Origin: Methylomonas sp. LW13
GTDB taxonomy: Bacteria > Pseudomonadota > Gammaproteobacteria > Methylococcales > Methylomonadaceae
Direction: 5' to 3'
Assembly: GCF_016865255.1 (NCBI RefSeq)
Contig: NZ_CP033381.1
Location: forward strand, 2,356,001-2,420,000
DNA: 64,000 bases
Positions 43,592 through 55,015 of this stretch are shown here, piece by piece. Position numbers and translations under genes: made by a program. Position 1 is the stretch's first letter. Every line of letters starts with the position of its first letter. The notes beneath the pieces are model-generated. The model searched no databases and was not told where the DNA came from. It saw nothing but the letters and a program-made list of their open reading frames with translations.

Positions 43592-43690
43592 TTAACCCGG
43601 CCCTTGAGGGCATTATCGAAGGGCACACCACTCTGGGTTTCTGCGAACTCAGCCCTAACGGTGTAAGCTTGGTAAATAGGGTCGGGTTAA
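43592..43690. repeat. 12-bp imperfect inverted repeat in the gap before the rhomboid gene end
   Basis: TTAACCCGGCCC (43592-43603) is complementary to GGGTCGGGTTAA (43679-43690) with one wobble. The right arm overlaps the rhomboid stop codon. The spacer has no gene. Confidence 0.45.
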
Positions 43691-43695
43691 TAATT
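43648..43695. repeat. Dispersed 48-base repeat, copy 1
   Basis: Aligns without gaps to 44980-45027 at 36 of 48 positions (starting CTCAGCCC and ending AATAATT). It overlaps the 3' end of the rhomboid gene. Confidence 0.45.
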
Positions 43696-44400
43696 TGCCA
43701 GCCTGGGCTTGTCGGCTGTTTTTTTAGGTCTCAAACGGCAATAAACGATAGCCCCCAGCGCGCCCAGGGCATGACCGTAGTAATCGATCTTAAATTGCAT
43801 TTGCCCGTTTGCCTTCGATTCCATGCTGTGTCCGACGGACAGCCACACCAAAAATACGCTACAGATCAGTACCGCATATAGCCATTCTTTGCTGCTCAGA
43901 CCCTCCTGGTCGGTGAAGTAAGCGGCAGCCAGACCGAATACGCCGCCGGAAATACCGCAGATCGCTATCGGCTCCGAGTAGAACAGGATTGAGGGGATAG
44001 AGGACAGGCTGGCTACCAGCAACACCATTAAAAATCGGCCAGAGCCGACTTGTCGTTCGTAAGCCGCAGCGATGCCCAAGCCGGCTACATTGGTCAGGAC
44101 ATGTGGAAAGTTAATGTGGATAAATAAATGCGTAATGGCTTGCAGCGGCCATAAAATCGCCGCTGCCGAAATATTGTTTAATGCCAATAAACGATAAAGC
44201 TGTTCATCAACCTCATTAAAACCAAAGTCGCTGGTCACTAGAAAAATACTAAAAAGCAACAAACCGGAAAACAACGACGCTTTAATTTGCTTAAAGTTTT
44301 CCAAGAAAGTCAGCGGGGCGTCTTTCAGGCTGCTCGGTGACGGTCTGTAAAACAACAGCAGCGCGGTGTAACTTGCCGTTACAAAAAGAAACAATATCAT
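43687..44400 (-). CDS. Rhomboid-family intramembrane serine protease
   Basis: 237 residues with about seven membrane segments. The rhomboid core is present: HLFIHINFPHVLTNVAG supplies the HxxxN region, GISGGVFGLAAAY carries the catalytic serine in GxSG, and YYGHALGALGAI supplies the catalytic histidine. It may be the GlyGly-CTERM/rhombosortase branch or a general rhomboid; no GlyGly-CTERM protein is evident in the window. It begins inside the last codons of the upstream gene (4-base overlap), so the two are translated together. Confidence 0.83.
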   Translation of the reverse strand: MILFLFVTASYTALLLFYRPSPSSLKDAPLTFLENFKQIKASLFSGLLLFSIFLVTSDFGFNEVDEQLYRLLALNNISAAAILWPLQAITHLFIHINFPHVLTNVAGLGIAAAYERQVGSGRFLMVLLVASLSSIPSILFYSEPIAICGISGGVFGLAAAYFTDQEGLSSKEWLYAVLICSVFLVWLSVGHSMESKANGQMQFKIDYYGHALGALGAIVYCRLRPKKTADKPRLANY

Positions 44401-44804
44401 TTGATGGCGGCAATATTGCGTTCGATATGTTTTTGAGTGGCTTCGTCAAGCTTGGCTACTTTTTCCAAGCCTTTCAGTTGCGCTTTTATGTAGATATTTC
44501 GGCCGTTTTTAAATGTAAATTTCATCGGTCTTTGCAGCATGCCCTTGCCGATTTTCACGGTGGCAATTTCATTGAAGGCAAAAAAGTCGTCGCTGGCAAA
44601 TTTTCCCAATAAGTTTAAACGATGAAAATGGATACCTTTTTGAGTAACGGCAATGAAGTACTGCTTCATGCTGAATACAGCCAGCGGGCCGATTATAAAA
44701 AACAGCCACAGCTTGAAAGGTTGCTGGGCGATGAAAAATCCGACTAGAGAATCGCCCGACATTAAATTTTTCAGAATATGCGCCTTCGCCGCTTCTTTGT
44801 TCAT
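44397..44804 (-). CDS. Small membrane protein with a PH-like domain
   Basis: 135 residues. A hydrophobic pair of helices near 30-55 is followed by a beta-rich segment (YFIAVTQKGIHFHRLNLLGKFASDDFFAFNEIATVKIGKG) resembling bacterial PH-like domains, and a charged helical end. No known catalytic motif. AAGGAAC-type ribosome site before the ATG. Coupled to the rhomboid gene, so it may be its partner or substrate adaptor. Confidence 0.6.
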   Translation of the reverse strand: MNKEAAKAHILKNLMSGDSLVGFFIAQQPFKLWLFFIIGPLAVFSMKQYFIAVTQKGIHFHRLNLLGKFASDDFFAFNEIATVKIGKGMLQRPMKFTFKNGRNIYIKAQLKGLEKVAKLDEATQKHIERNIAAIK

Positions 44805-44979
44805 GAAGGTTCCTTGTGGTCAATGACATAAATATTTGCGTGCATTCGGCTGATGCCCGCCGCGGCGGGCTCTTAAAAAGCTTAACGGCTAAACCGAACT
44901 GCCGATAAATGTAGTTCAAGCAAGAAGGGTGTCAACGGATGGGCGGGTGTTTGGCGCAGGACGCGCCCCGCTTCGCCAG

Positions 44980-45027
44980 TTCAGCCCGAAGCGAGTACCC
45001 GTGTTAAATAAGGCCGGGTTGATAATT
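44980..45027. repeat. Dispersed 48-base repeat, copy 2
   Basis: See copy 1 at 43648. Its end coincides with the stop codon of the efflux outer membrane factor, mirroring copy 1 at the end of the rhomboid gene. Confidence 0.45.
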
Positions 45028-46507
45028 AATCCACCAGCGGCAAAATCAAATAGTCGGTCCATTTGCGGTCGCCATCAGCTTCATCTTCAGTGGGAACCAA
45101 GGTTTCATTCCAGCCGCCGCCCAGCGCTTTGACCAATAACACGGAGGCCGACAAACGCTGCCCGAGCAATTGCACTGCGGTTTGTTGATTGGACAGCGCC
45201 GCGGTTTGCGCCGTTATCACGTTGATGTAGCTAACTGTGCCGGCTTGATATTGATTGTTGGTCAAGGCTAAGGCCTGTTTCGCAGCGGCGACGGCTTTGT
45301 CTTGCACTTGGGTTTCTTCATCCAGGATACGCAGCGCGGCCAGGTTATCTTCCACCTCTTGAAAGCCGGTCAGTACGGTTTGCCGATAGGCGGCGACACT
45401 GGCGTCGTAGGCGTCTATCGCCTGTTTATACTGGGCATTCTTGGCACCGCCATCGAACAAGGTCAAAGCCAATCCGGCCGGTCCCAAGGACCAATAGCGG
45501 CGGGCCATCGTGAACAAGGTGTCTGCGGTAGGCGACTGAAAACCGTTGGTCGAAGCCAGATTCAGCGTCGGAAAATACGCCGCTTTGGCGACGCCGATCT
45601 GCGCATTAGCGGCGGCAATTTTACGTTCGGCGGCGGCGATGTCCGGGCGGCGCTCCAGCAATTCCGACGGCAGGCTGACTGGAATGCCCGGCGGTTGCGC
45701 GGTTAAAGGTGCCGGCGCCAGCGACAACTCGGCAGGGGTTTTGCCGATCAGCACCGCGATGGCATGTTCCAGCTTGGCGCGCTGCACGCCCAAGTCGATG
45801 GACTGAGCGCGCACGGTTTCCAATTGCGTTTCCGCTTGCACGACATCGGCCTTGGCCACCACGCCCACGGCATAGCGGTTTTTGGTGATTTCCAGGGTTT
45901 TCGCAAACGCCGTTACCGTTTCGTCAAGTAAGGCTTTCTGGGTGTCCAGGGTTTTCATTTGAAAGTAACTGTCCGCCAACGCCGATTGGCTGGACAGAAT
46001 CAAGGCATGCAAGGTTGCGGCGCTGGCCTGGGCATTGCTGGTATTGGTTTCCACCTGGCGGCGTACGCTGCCCCATAAATCCGGTTCCCAGGCCACGCCG
46101 ACTGCCTGACCAAACAGGTTGCGCACCCCGCCCACCGCGACGTTCTGGCCGGTGGCGGCGCGGAAGCGGTTGAAGGTGCCGGTCAATGTCGCCACCGGCA
46201 GCAAGGACGATTGCACCGATTGCACCAGATGCTGGGCTTGCCGGTATTGCGCTTCGGCCTGGATGATGGACTGGTTGGCGCCGGCAACCTGTTCTTCCAG
46301 TTCGTTCAGTTTGGGATCGTTAAAAATCTCCCACCATTTGCCGGGCAAACCGGTATCGCGCGGTTGGGCCTGTTTCCAGCCTTTCACTTCTTTAAACTCT
46401 TCGGATACATTGGCTTGCGGACGGACATAATCCGGGCCTACCGTGCAGGCAGCCAACGGCAAAGTCAGTAAGGAAGCAAGCAAAGGTGGGTTTATTCTTA
46501 AACGCAT
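45026..46507 (-). CDS. Efflux outer membrane factor (NodT/OprM family lipoprotein)
   Basis: 493 residues. Lipoprotein signal LLTLPLAAC places the acylated cysteine near residue 21, followed by the family opening TVGPDYVRP. Two outer-membrane-efflux repeats with long coiled-coil helices fill the body (about 60-260 and 270-470), including GVAWEPDLWG and LPSELLERRPDIAAAERKIAAANAQIGVAKAAYFP. It forms the trimeric exit duct for the MdtABC-type pump encoded just upstream, 10 bases away. Confidence 0.92.
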   Translation of the reverse strand: MRLRINPPLLASLLTLPLAACTVGPDYVRPQANVSEEFKEVKGWKQAQPRDTGLPGKWWEIFNDPKLNELEEQVAGANQSIIQAEAQYRQAQHLVQSVQSSLLPVATLTGTFNRFRAATGQNVAVGGVRNLFGQAVGVAWEPDLWGSVRRQVETNTSNAQASAATLHALILSSQSALADSYFQMKTLDTQKALLDETVTAFAKTLEITKNRYAVGVVAKADVVQAETQLETVRAQSIDLGVQRAKLEHAIAVLIGKTPAELSLAPAPLTAQPPGIPVSLPSELLERRPDIAAAERKIAAANAQIGVAKAAYFPTLNLASTNGFQSPTADTLFTMARRYWSLGPAGLALTLFDGGAKNAQYKQAIDAYDASVAAYRQTVLTGFQEVEDNLAALRILDEETQVQDKAVAAAKQALALTNNQYQAGTVSYINVITAQTAALSNQQTAVQLLGQRLSASVLLVKALGGGWNETLVPTEDEADGDRKWTDYLILPLVD

Positions 46508-46517
46508 GACAATCGGT

Positions 46518-49500
46518 TTAGATGGAATGTGGCGCCGGGCTGGCGGCGCGGTTGGAAAAACGGCCGTGCAGCCACAGCCGGAACCGGTCGAGGTACAAAT
46601 AAACGACCGGCGTCGTATACAAAGTCAAAAGCTGGCTGAAAATCAGGCCGCCGACGATGGAAATTCCCAGCGGTTGGCGCAGTTCCGCGCCGTAACCGCT
46701 CCCCAAAGCCAGCGGCAGGGCGCCGAACAGCGCGGCCAGCGTGGTCATCAGGATGGGCCGGAAGCGCAGCATGCAAGCCTGAAAGATCGATTCGCGCGAA
46801 TCCAGGCCGCGCTCGCGCTCAGCCAGCAGCGCAAAGTCTATCATCATGATCGCATTTTTCTTGACGATGCCGATCAGCAAAATCACGCCGATCAGCGCGA
46901 TGATGCTGAACTCCTTGTCGCAAGCCATCAAGGCCAGCAAGGCGCCGACGCCGGCCGAGGGCAGGGTGGATAGTATCGTCAACGGATGTATAAGGCTTTC
47001 GTATAACACGCCCAGCACGATGTAAATGCTGATCAACGCGGCCAAAACCAGCCAGGGCTGGCTGCGCAAGGCTTCCTGAAACGCCTTGCCCGAGCCTTGA
47101 AAGCTGCCGGTAATGGCAGCCGGCAGGCCAATGTCGCGCAACGCTTGATTTATTGCAGCATCGGCCGTGGACATCGAAATGCCCGGTTTTAAATTAAACG
47201 ACAATTCGGTCACGGCAAACTGGCCTTGATGATGCACCGATAGCGGCGCATTGCTCGGCGCGAAGCCAGCCAAGGCGGATAGCGGCACTTGCTTAGGCTG
47301 CGCCGGCGTACCGTCGGTGCCGGTTCGGCCGGGTGCGCTGATATAGAGTTGTTTCAGGCTATCCGGCGATTGCCAGTACTGCGGCGCCAGTTCCATCACC
47401 ACCCGGTATTGATTCAGCGGATTGTAAATCACCGACACCTGGCGCTGCCCAAAGGCACTGTTCAGGCTGTTGTCGATCAAGGCCTGGCTGACGCCATAAC
47501 GCGCGGCCAGATCGCGGTTGACGGTCAGGCCGATTTGTTCGCCCTTGTCCTGCTGGCTGGTACTGACGTCGCTCAATTCCGGCAGCCGGGCCAGTGCCGC
47601 TTGCACCTTGGGCGTCCACTCCCGCAATAGATCCAGATCGTCGGCCTGCAAAGTGTAATCCAACATGCCAAACGACATGCGTCCGCCAATCCGCAGCTCC
47701 TGGGCCGGAAACATATGCAAACTGGCGCCGGGCACCCGGCCCGCAGCCTTGCGCAAGCGTTCCATCACCACCTCGACGCCGTCGCGCTGTTCATGCGGAA
47801 TTAAGGTAACGAAAATCCGCGCGCTGTTGCTGCTTTGCGAACTGCCGGCAAAGCCGGCGACATTGGCGACCGCCGGATCTTTTTGCAAAATCTCGGAGAT
47901 TTGCGCGAATTGCTTTTGCAGGGTTTGGAACGAGGTGTTTTGATCGGTTTGAATCTCGCCGAGCAAGCGGCCGCCGTCCTGGGTTGGGAAAAAACCTTTG
48001 TCGATAGCGCCGTATAAATAAATATTTAAAGCGATGGTCGCCAGCAACAAAGTCAGCATGATACGGCCGTGGCGCAAGGCCCAGCTCAGGCTGATCCGGT
48101 AGATGTTCTGTATCCAATCGAAAGCCGCGCCTATGCCGTGATAGACGGCGCCATGTTCCTTGGATTCCTTACCCAGCCAGCGCGCGCAGAGCATGGGGGT
48201 GGTAGTTAGCGAGATCACCAGCGAGACCAGCACCGCTGCCGACAAGGTCACTGCAAACTCCCGAAACAGCCTACCCGGCACGCCGCCCATCAACAAAATT
48301 GGCAGGAACACCGCTACCAGCGACACGCTCATCGCCAATACGGTGAAGCCCACTTCTTTGGCTGCCAATAGCGCCGCGCGGAATGGCAGCACGCCTTCTT
48401 CGATATGCCGGTTGGTGTTTTCCACCACCACAATTGCATCGTCCACTACAAAACCGGTGGCGATGGTCAAGGCCATCAAGGTTAGGTTGTTGATACTAAA
48501 ACCGCAGAAATACATCACCGCACAAGACCCCAGTAAGGAAGCAGGCACCGCGACGATGGGCACCGCCGCCGAGCGTGGATTACGCAGAAATACCAGCACC
48601 ACCAGAATCACCAGTAACACGGCGACGAACAAGCCGTGTTCGACTTCTGTAATCGAGGCACGGATGGATAAGGATCTATCCACCACCACCGAGAGTTCGA
48701 TATTGCTGGGCAGCGCTGCCCGCAAAGCGGGCATTACCGCCAGCACTTGATCGACGGTCTGAATCACATTCGCCAAGGGTTGTTTGCGGATAATCAACAG
48801 CACTGAAGGCTTGCCGTTTTTGGCACCGGTATTGCGCAAATCCTCGACGGAATCGACCGCTTCGCCCAGATCGGCAATCGTCACCGGCGCGCCGTTGCGA
48901 TACGCAACAATCAACGGCAGATATTCCTCGGCTTTACGGGCCTGGTCGTTGGCTTGAATCTGCCAGCGGGTGTTGGCGCTTTCCAGTACGCCCTTGGGCC
49001 GGGTGACGTTGGTTTGGGCGATGGTGTTGCGCACGTCTTCCAGGCCAATGCCGTATTTACTCAGCGCGTTGGGGTTCAGTTCCACACGCACCGCCGGTAA
49101 TGCCGCGCCGCCGATCTGTACCTGGCCGATGCCGGGGATTTGCGAAATTTTTTGCAGCAAAATCGTCGACGCGGAGTCGTACATCTGGCCGCGCGTAAAA
49201 CTGTCCGAGGTCAGAGCCAGGATCAGAATCGGCGAATCCGACGGGTTGTCGCGCCGGTAGCTGGGCCGATTGGGCATATTGCTGGGCAACATGCTGGCGG
49301 CTGCGTTGATCGCGGCCTGTACGTCGCGGCAGGCGCCGTCGATGTCGCGGTTTAAATCGAATTGCAAGGTAATCTGCGTAGAGCCTTGGGAACTGCTGGA
49401 GGTCATTTCCGTAACCCCGGCGATCCGGCCGAGCGCGCGTTCCAGCGGCGTGGCGACCGTCGCGGCCATCGTCTCGGCGCTGGCACCGGGTATCTGCGCC

Positions 49501-49643
49501 TGTACCGATACGGTGGGAAAGTCCACTTGCGGCAGCGAGGAAATGGGTAGATTTAAAAACGCCAGCACGCCGCATAAGGCAATGGCTATGGTCAATAAGG
49601 TAGTGGCGACCGGGCGGCGGATGAATAATTCGGACAGGTTCAT
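46518..49643 (-). CDS. mdtC: RND multidrug efflux transporter, MdtC-like
   Basis: 1041 residues with 12 membrane helices and two large periplasmic loops. N-terminal [46 protein letters not shown] and the TM4 motif [18 protein letters not shown] with proton-relay aspartates are intact. The [20 protein letters not shown] segment is typical. Forms a mixed trimer with MdtB in the inner membrane and exports hydrophobic compounds or bile-salt-like molecules. Overlaps the mdtB stop by 4 bases. Confidence 0.9.
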   Translation of the reverse strand: MNLSELFIRRPVATTLLTIAIALCGVLAFLNLPISSLPQVDFPTVSVQAQIPGASAETMAATVATPLERALGRIAGVTEMTSSSSQGSTQITLQFDLNRDIDGACRDVQAAINAAASMLPSNMPNRPSYRRDNPSDSPILILALTSDSFTRGQMYDSASTILLQKISQIPGIGQVQIGGAALPAVRVELNPNALSKYGIGLEDVRNTIAQTNVTRPKGVLESANTRWQIQANDQARKAEEYLPLIVAYRNGAPVTIADLGEAVDSVEDLRNTGAKNGKPSVLLIIRKQPLANVIQTVDQVLAVMPALRAALPSNIELSVVVDRSLSIRASITEVEHGLFVAVLLVILVVLVFLRNPRSAAVPIVAVPASLLGSCAVMYFCGFSINNLTLMALTIATGFVVDDAIVVVENTNRHIEEGVLPFRAALLAAKEVGFTVLAMSVSLVAVFLPILLMGGVPGRLFREFAVTLSAAVLVSLVISLTTTPMLCARWLGKESKEHGAVYHGIGAAFDWIQNIYRISLSWALRHGRIMLTLLLATIALNIYLYGAIDKGFFPTQDGGRLLGEIQTDQNTSFQTLQKQFAQISEILQKDPAVANVAGFAGSSQSSNSARIFVTLIPHEQRDGVEVVMERLRKAAGRVPGASLHMFPAQELRIGGRMSFGMLDYTLQADDLDLLREWTPKVQAALARLPELSDVSTSQQDKGEQIGLTVNRDLAARYGVSQALIDNSLNSAFGQRQVSVIYNPLNQYRVVMELAPQYWQSPDSLKQLYISAPGRTGTDGTPAQPKQVPLSALAGFAPSNAPLSVHHQGQFAVTELSFNLKPGISMSTADAAINQALRDIGLPAAITGSFQGSGKAFQEALRSQPWLVLAALISIYIVLGVLYESLIHPLTILSTLPSAGVGALLALMACDKEFSIIALIGVILLIGIVKKNAIMMIDFALLAERERGLDSRESIFQACMLRFRPILMTTLAALFGALPLALGSGYGAELRQPLGISIVGGLIFSQLLTLYTTPVVYLYLDRFRLWLHGRFSNRAASPAPHSI

Positions 49644-52600
49644 GGTTGGCTTGGGTCCTCTGCCGCTTGTTCCACTTGATTCAGCCCCAGACCGGCGTTA
49701 ACCTGCCGCGCCAACCTGTCCATGGCCAGATAAATTACCGGCGTGGTGTACAGCGTCAACAATTGGCTGAGCAGTAAGCCGCCGACCATCGTGATACCCA
49801 GCGGATGGCGCAACTCGGAGCCGACGCCGCTACCCAACATCAACGGTAGCGCACCCAATAGCGCAGCCAAGGTGGTCATCAAAATCGGCCGAAAGCGCAA
49901 CAAACAAGCCTGAAAAATGGCTTGCTCGGGTGGCAGATGTTGCTTCCGTTCCGCTTCCAGCGCAAAGTCTATCATCATGATCGCGTTCTTCTTGACGATG
50001 CCGATCAACAAAATGATGCCGATGATGCCGATGATGCCCAGGTCGCCGCCGGAGACTTGTAGCGCCAACAACGCGCCAACGCCGGCCGAGGGCAGGGTGG
50101 ACAAGATCGTGATCGGATGGATATAGCTTTCGTACAGCACGCCCAGCACGATATACACCGTGACGATGGCAGCCAGGATTAGCCACAGCGTATTGCCTAG
50201 AGAAGCCTTAAAGGCTTGCGCGGCGCCCTGGTATTCGCTGCGGATGGCTAGCGGCAATTCGATCTCGCTTTTAGCGGCATCGACGGCGGCGACCGCATCA
50301 CCCAGCGCATAACCGGGTGCCAGATTGAAGGACACCGTCGTGACCGGGAACTGGTCCAGATGGCTGATCGCCAATGTGGTCGGCCGCTCCGACAGTTCGG
50401 CGATGGCCGACAACGGTACTTGGGTGCCGTTGGTGGATGGTATGCGCAATTCGTTCAAGGCTTGCGGACCGGTCTGCTCGGCCGGATCGACTTCCAATAC
50501 CACCCGATACTGATTGGCCTGGGTGAAGATGGTCGAGACCAGACGTTGGCCGTAAGCGCTGTATAAGGCGTTGTCCACAGCTGCGGTACTGACACCAAGC
50601 CGGCTGGCGGTGGCGCGGTCGATCTTCACAAACACTTGGCGACCTTGGTCCTGCACGTCGCTGACCACGTCGGCAAATTCGGGCCGGCCGTGCAAGGCAT
50701 CTACCAGCTTGCCGGTCCATCGGTTCAAATCATCGATGTCGGCGCCTTCCAGGGTAAATTGGTATTGGGTGCGGCTGACCCGGTTTTCCATCGTTAAATC
50801 CTGCACCGGTTGCAGGTATAACACGCTGCCGGGCGATTCGGCCAAACGGGTTTTCAAGCGGGCGATAATTTCGTTAGCCGATGGGCGTTGATCGTGCGGC
50901 TTTAAGTTGATCAAAAACCGGCCGCTATTGGGCGTGGCGTTGACGCCATCGACGCCGATAAATGACGACAGACTTTCCACGGCCGGATCTTCAAGTATCA
51001 ATTTGGCCAGCTTTTGCTGTTGCTCGGCCATGGCCGGAAACGACACGTTTTGCGGCGCTTCGGAAAAGCCTTGAATGATGCCGGTATCCTGGCTGGGGAA
51101 AAAGCCTTTCGGTATCCAGATATACATCGCCGCGGTCAATGCCACAGTCACAAAAAACACCAGCAAGGTCGCCGTTTGCCGTTGCATCACCCAACTCAGG
51201 CTGCGGCCGTAGGTCTTGATCAAGCGGCCGAACCAGTCGTCGCCGATTTCGTCTTCGCTATGGTTGCCGGCGCCGGGGCGCAGCAGTTTGGCGCACATCA
51301 TCGGCGTCAGGGTCAATGACACCACCGCCGAAATCAAGATCGCTACCGCCAGCGTAATCGCAAATTCTCGGAATAAACGGCCCACCACATCCGACATGAA
51401 CAGCAGTGGAATCAATACCGCCACCAGCGAAAAAGTCAGCGAAATAATGGTAAAGCCAATCTGCGCCGAACCTTTCAATGCGGCTTGCAACGGCGCTTCG
51501 CCGCGCTCGATATAGCGGGAAATGTTTTCGATGACCACGATGGCATCGTCCACCACAAAGCCGGTGGCGATGGTCAGTGCCATCAGGGTTAAATTGTTGA
51601 TGCTGAAATCGGCCAGATACATCGCCGCAAAGGTGCCTACTAAAGACAGCGGCACCGCAACGCCGGGAATGATGGTGGCCGGGATATTGCGCAGAAACAG
51701 GAAGATCACCATCACTACCAGCGCCACGGCCAGTAATAGTTCGAATTGCACGTCGTGTACCGAGGCGCGAATCGTTACGGTGCGGTCGGTTAATGGCGTG
51801 ACCTCTATGCCGGGCGGCAGCGAGGCTTGCAGTTTGGGCAGCAGTTCCTGAATGCTATCCACCACCTCGATCACATTGGCGCCGGGCTGGCGCTGGATGT
51901 TGACGATAACGGCCGCATTGTCGTTGGCCCAGGCGGCCAGACGCACGTTCTCGGCACCATCGACCACTTCGGCGACGTCCGCCAATTTGACCGGCGCGGC
52001 ATTTTTGTAAGCCACCACCAACTCGCGGTATTCGGCCGGTGAGCGCAATTGATCGTTGCTGTCTATCGTCGCGGCGCGGCTTGGGCCGTTGATCGAGCCT
52101 TTGGGTTGGTTGACGTTGGCGGCGGCAATCGCGCTGCGCAGGTCTTCCAGGCTGATGCCGTAAGCGGCCAGCGCTTTGTGGTTGGCCTGGATGCGTACCG
52201 CCGGCCGTTGGCCGCCGCTGATGCTGACCATGCCGACGCCGGGCAATTGGGCAATTTTTTGCGCCAGCCGGGTATCGACCAAATCTTCTACCTTAAATAG
52301 GGGCAGAGATTGGGCGCTGACCGCCAGCGTCATGATGGGGGTATCGGCCGGATTCACCTTGCTGTAGATGGGTGCTTGAGGCAAATCGTCGGGTAGAAAG
52401 TTGGCGGCGGCGTTGATCGCGGCTTGTACGGTTTGCTCGGCAACGTCCAGGTCCAAGTGCAAGTTAAACTGCAAGGTAATCACCGACGCGCCGCCGGAAC
52501 TGGTGGAGCTCATTTGCGTCAAGCCCGGCATTTGTCCGAATTGGCGTTCCAGCGGCGCGGTAACGATGGAGGTCATCACTTCCGGGCTGGCGCCAGGGTA

Positions 52601-52780
52601 CAGCGTGGTGACCTGGATGGTCGGATAATCGACCTGCGGCAGCGCCGAGACCGGTAATAGCCGATAAGCCAGTATCCCCACCAACAATAAAGCCACCATC
52701 AACAAGGAGGTGGCGACTGGCCGCAGAATGAATAGGCGCGAAGGATTGAAGCCGGCCTTGCCCGGATCGCTGAGACTCAT
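49640..52780 (-). CDS. mdtB: RND multidrug efflux transporter, MdtB-like
   Basis: 1046 residues, paralogous to the next gene. [24 protein letters not shown] begins the first helix; [43 protein letters not shown] and [19 protein letters not shown] follow. The proton-relay Asp pair in TM4 is present. It precedes MdtC as in MdtABC operons. Three bases separate it from the adaptor gene. Confidence 0.9.
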   Translation of the reverse strand: MSLSDPGKAGFNPSRLFILRPVATSLLMVALLLVGILAYRLLPVSALPQVDYPTIQVTTLYPGASPEVMTSIVTAPLERQFGQMPGLTQMSSTSSGGASVITLQFNLHLDLDVAEQTVQAAINAAANFLPDDLPQAPIYSKVNPADTPIMTLAVSAQSLPLFKVEDLVDTRLAQKIAQLPGVGMVSISGGQRPAVRIQANHKALAAYGISLEDLRSAIAAANVNQPKGSINGPSRAATIDSNDQLRSPAEYRELVVAYKNAAPVKLADVAEVVDGAENVRLAAWANDNAAVIVNIQRQPGANVIEVVDSIQELLPKLQASLPPGIEVTPLTDRTVTIRASVHDVQFELLLAVALVVMVIFLFLRNIPATIIPGVAVPLSLVGTFAAMYLADFSINNLTLMALTIATGFVVDDAIVVIENISRYIERGEAPLQAALKGSAQIGFTIISLTFSLVAVLIPLLFMSDVVGRLFREFAITLAVAILISAVVSLTLTPMMCAKLLRPGAGNHSEDEIGDDWFGRLIKTYGRSLSWVMQRQTATLLVFFVTVALTAAMYIWIPKGFFPSQDTGIIQGFSEAPQNVSFPAMAEQQQKLAKLILEDPAVESLSSFIGVDGVNATPNSGRFLINLKPHDQRPSANEIIARLKTRLAESPGSVLYLQPVQDLTMENRVSRTQYQFTLEGADIDDLNRWTGKLVDALHGRPEFADVVSDVQDQGRQVFVKIDRATASRLGVSTAAVDNALYSAYGQRLVSTIFTQANQYRVVLEVDPAEQTGPQALNELRIPSTNGTQVPLSAIAELSERPTTLAISHLDQFPVTTVSFNLAPGYALGDAVAAVDAAKSEIELPLAIRSEYQGAAQAFKASLGNTLWLILAAIVTVYIVLGVLYESYIHPITILSTLPSAGVGALLALQVSGGDLGIIGIIGIILLIGIVKKNAIMMIDFALEAERKQHLPPEQAIFQACLLRFRPILMTTLAALLGALPLMLGSGVGSELRHPLGITMVGGLLLSQLLTLYTTPVIYLAMDRLARQVNAGLGLNQVEQAAEDPSQP

Positions 52781-52783
52781 GAC

Positions 52784-54055
52784 TTATCCGCGCCGCCGGC
52801 GTCTGCCGGATTCGTCATTGGGTTTGGGTTGCAACTCGGGTTTGGCGGCGACTGCTTGGCCGTCTTTCTCGGCCACATCCACCACCGCGCCGTCCTTGAC
52901 CCGGTCGATGCCAGTGAGGATGAGTTGTTCTCCCGGTGCCAGATTATGTTCGATAGCCACTTTTTCGCCTTCGCTGGGGCCGGGTTCGACGCGCCGCAGG
53001 TGGGCAATATTTTCGGCATCGACCACATACACAAACGCACCCTGGGTATCGTGTTGCAAGGCGCTGCTGGGTATCTGTGTAACGCCGTGCAAGGTATCCA
53101 GATGCATGCGCACGTTAACAAATTGATTAGCAAACAGGGTTTGCTCCTGATTGTCGAATTGCGCCTTTAGTTTGATGGTGCCGGTGGTCGGGTCGATCTG
53201 ATTGTCCAGCGCGGTAAGCTTGCCTTCCGCCAGCTTCAGCTTGCCGCCTCGGTCGTAGGCCTCTATTTTAATAGCCTGACCGTCGCGATAGCGCTTTACT
53301 ACCTCCGGCAATTTATCTTCCGGCAAGGTGAACACCACGCTGATCGGCTGTAATTGGGTGATTACCACCAAACCGTTGGCGTCGTTGGCGCGAACGATAT
53401 TGCCTTGGTCGATCTGACGCAGGCCGGCCCGGCCGGAAATTGGCGCGGTCAGCTTGGCATAGCTCAATTGCAACTTGGCGCTATCGACCAAGGCCTGATC
53501 CATTTCCACGTTACCTTGATATTGTTTGACCTGTGATGCCTGGGTGACGGTTTGCTGGGCGGCGATGGAATCTTGAGCCAGCAAGGTTTCATAACGGGCA
53601 TGATCCAGTTCGGCGTTTTTCAACAGCGCCTGGTCGCGCAGCAACTGGCCCTGGGCTTGTTGCAATTGCATCTGGAAGGGCCGCGGATCGATTTCGGCTA
53701 GTAAGTCGCCGGCTTTGACCATTTGGCCCTCGCTGAACGCCACTTTTACCAGTTCGCCGTCCACCCGCGGTTTGACGGTGACGGTGCGCAACGCGGTGAC
53801 TGTGCCGAGCGCATTCAGATAAACCGGAAAATCGCCGCTGCTGGCTGACTGGGTAGCGACGACCGCAGGAGCATCTGGTTGTTCAAAAAAGCGCCGGCCT
53901 TTGCCGCCACCGCGCTCGGCTTTAGTATCCGGGGCGGCTTCGCTGTGCTGAAAATAGACGCCGGCGCTGGCCAGGCTCACCACTAATAGTGCGCCGGTCC
54001 ACAACCAGGGCCGGCGCTTGCTCGACGAGGGTAAATCGGAAATTTGTGGGTTCAT
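52784..54055 (-). CDS. mdtA: RND efflux periplasmic adaptor, MdtA-like
   Basis: 423 residues. An N-terminal membrane anchor (about 15-33) is followed by a charged linker, lipoyl and alpha-hairpin domains (QLQQAQGQLLRDQALLKNAELDHARYETL), a beta-barrel domain and a C-terminal membrane-proximal domain. TVTVKPRVDGELVKVAFSEGQMVKAGDLLAEIDPRPF is the MFP signature. It joins the RND pump to the outer membrane duct. Starts within the last codons of the TetR gene (4-base overlap). Confidence 0.92.
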   Translation of the reverse strand: MNPQISDLPSSSKRRPWLWTGALLVVSLASAGVYFQHSEAAPDTKAERGGGKGRRFFEQPDAPAVVATQSASSGDFPVYLNALGTVTALRTVTVKPRVDGELVKVAFSEGQMVKAGDLLAEIDPRPFQMQLQQAQGQLLRDQALLKNAELDHARYETLLAQDSIAAQQTVTQASQVKQYQGNVEMDQALVDSAKLQLSYAKLTAPISGRAGLRQIDQGNIVRANDANGLVVITQLQPISVVFTLPEDKLPEVVKRYRDGQAIKIEAYDRGGKLKLAEGKLTALDNQIDPTTGTIKLKAQFDNQEQTLFANQFVNVRMHLDTLHGVTQIPSSALQHDTQGAFVYVVDAENIAHLRRVEPGPSEGEKVAIEHNLAPGEQLILTGIDRVKDGAVVDVAEKDGQAVAAKPELQPKPNDESGRRRRRG

Positions 54056-54711
54056 GCTTGGATGCGTTTAGGTAAGGTTTGCGAGCGGATGGCACGGATG
54101 CCGGCCAGCGAAAAGTCCACCACATGTTCGGCGAAGGCACCGATGTCGCTCATGTCATTGGGGAGGGCGCGCTGCGGCCGGGCTTGTTGCGTTTGTTTCA
54201 GGCGCAGCAATTGAAAACATTGGCCCATGATGCTGGCGTGGCAATATTGCAATTGTTGTTCGCTGGCGTCCTGGCCCAGGCATTCGCGCAGCAAACCGAA
54301 CATTTGTTGGCGCTGCGGATTGATTTCCTTTTCCAGAATGTCGGCCAGCAAGCGGGTCGGCTGCGCCATTTCCTTGTGAATGATGGCAAACGAATAAGAT
54401 TCGTCGTCGGCCAGGCGGCGGATTAGCGATTTTATGCGCCCGGCCAACCGTTGCTCTACCGGCGCCTGCCGAGGCACGCCTCCGTCGGGCGGATGCTGGC
54501 CTAACTCCTGATTGAAAGCATGCCGCCAAGCTTCCAGATAAAGGGTTTGCTTGTCGCCAAAGTGATAATTCACCGAGGCAATATTGGCTTGGGCCTGCTC
54601 GCAAATTTCGGCGATGGTCGCGTCCTGATAGCCTTTCTCGGCAAAGATGCGGCCGGCGGCATTCAACAATCGCTCGCGAGTTTTCTCCGACTTGGTTTTT
54701 AGGTCAGTCAT
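54052..54711 (-). CDS. TetR-family regulator of the efflux operon
   Basis: 219 residues. The N-terminal helix-turn-helix (about 10-57) has the TetR signature RLLNAAGRIFAEKGYQDATIAEICEQAQANIASVNYHFGDKQTLY. The C-terminal ligand domain (about 85-215) is of the CerR/DUF1956-like type (EMAQPTRLLADILEKEINPQ). It is the first gene of the efflux unit and overlaps mdtA by 4 bases, so it probably represses its own operon until a pump substrate binds. Enteric mdtABC instead uses BaeR. Confidence 0.88.
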   Translation of the reverse strand: MTDLKTKSEKTRERLLNAAGRIFAEKGYQDATIAEICEQAQANIASVNYHFGDKQTLYLEAWRHAFNQELGQHPPDGGVPRQAPVEQRLAGRIKSLIRRLADDESYSFAIIHKEMAQPTRLLADILEKEINPQRQQMFGLLRECLGQDASEQQLQYCHASIMGQCFQLLRLKQTQQARPQRALPNDMSDIGAFAEHVVDFSLAGIRAIRSQTLPKRIQA

Positions 54712-55015
54712 GCGTAGTACTGGAACGATGAGAGGATAAATGTGAAATTGCTAATTCAAATACGCATTTAACAAAGCACGCTACATGCCAACTTTGGGAA
54801 GGTGGCGTTTTAGAGGGTCTAGCCGCGATTGCTGCGCAGGATTGCTTGAAATTCAGCAGCGATTGGCTGCGGGGTGTTGATGGCGGGGCAGAACCCACTT
54901 GTTGCTGAGGCGCCCGCCAGCAACGAAAGTTTATTGGGATTTCTAAGTCAGGCCTGTTTGCGCTGAGATTGAGGCGCCGGCATTCAGCCAGCCGGTGCCT
55001 CAATTGTTGATCTGC
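54712..55015. other. Gap holding the efflux promoter and the end of the MBL transcript
   Basis: The AT-rich part next to the TetR gene (54730-54780) should contain the promoter and TetR operator; an imperfect palindrome around AAATTGCTAATTCAAAT is the best operator candidate. A strong inverted repeat (GAGGCGCCGG with GCCGGTGCCTC, 54971-55001) lies 15 bases after the MBL lipoprotein stop and probably ends that message. Confidence 0.5.

Noticed and set aside
43561..43881. Plus-strand open frame opposite the rhomboid gene
   Set aside because: It is antisense to a membrane protein with clear rhomboid motifs.
54704..55003. 99-codon minus-strand open frame between the TetR and MBL genes
   Set aside because: Low-complexity Ser/Arg-rich translation, overlap with the TetR start and an inverted repeat.
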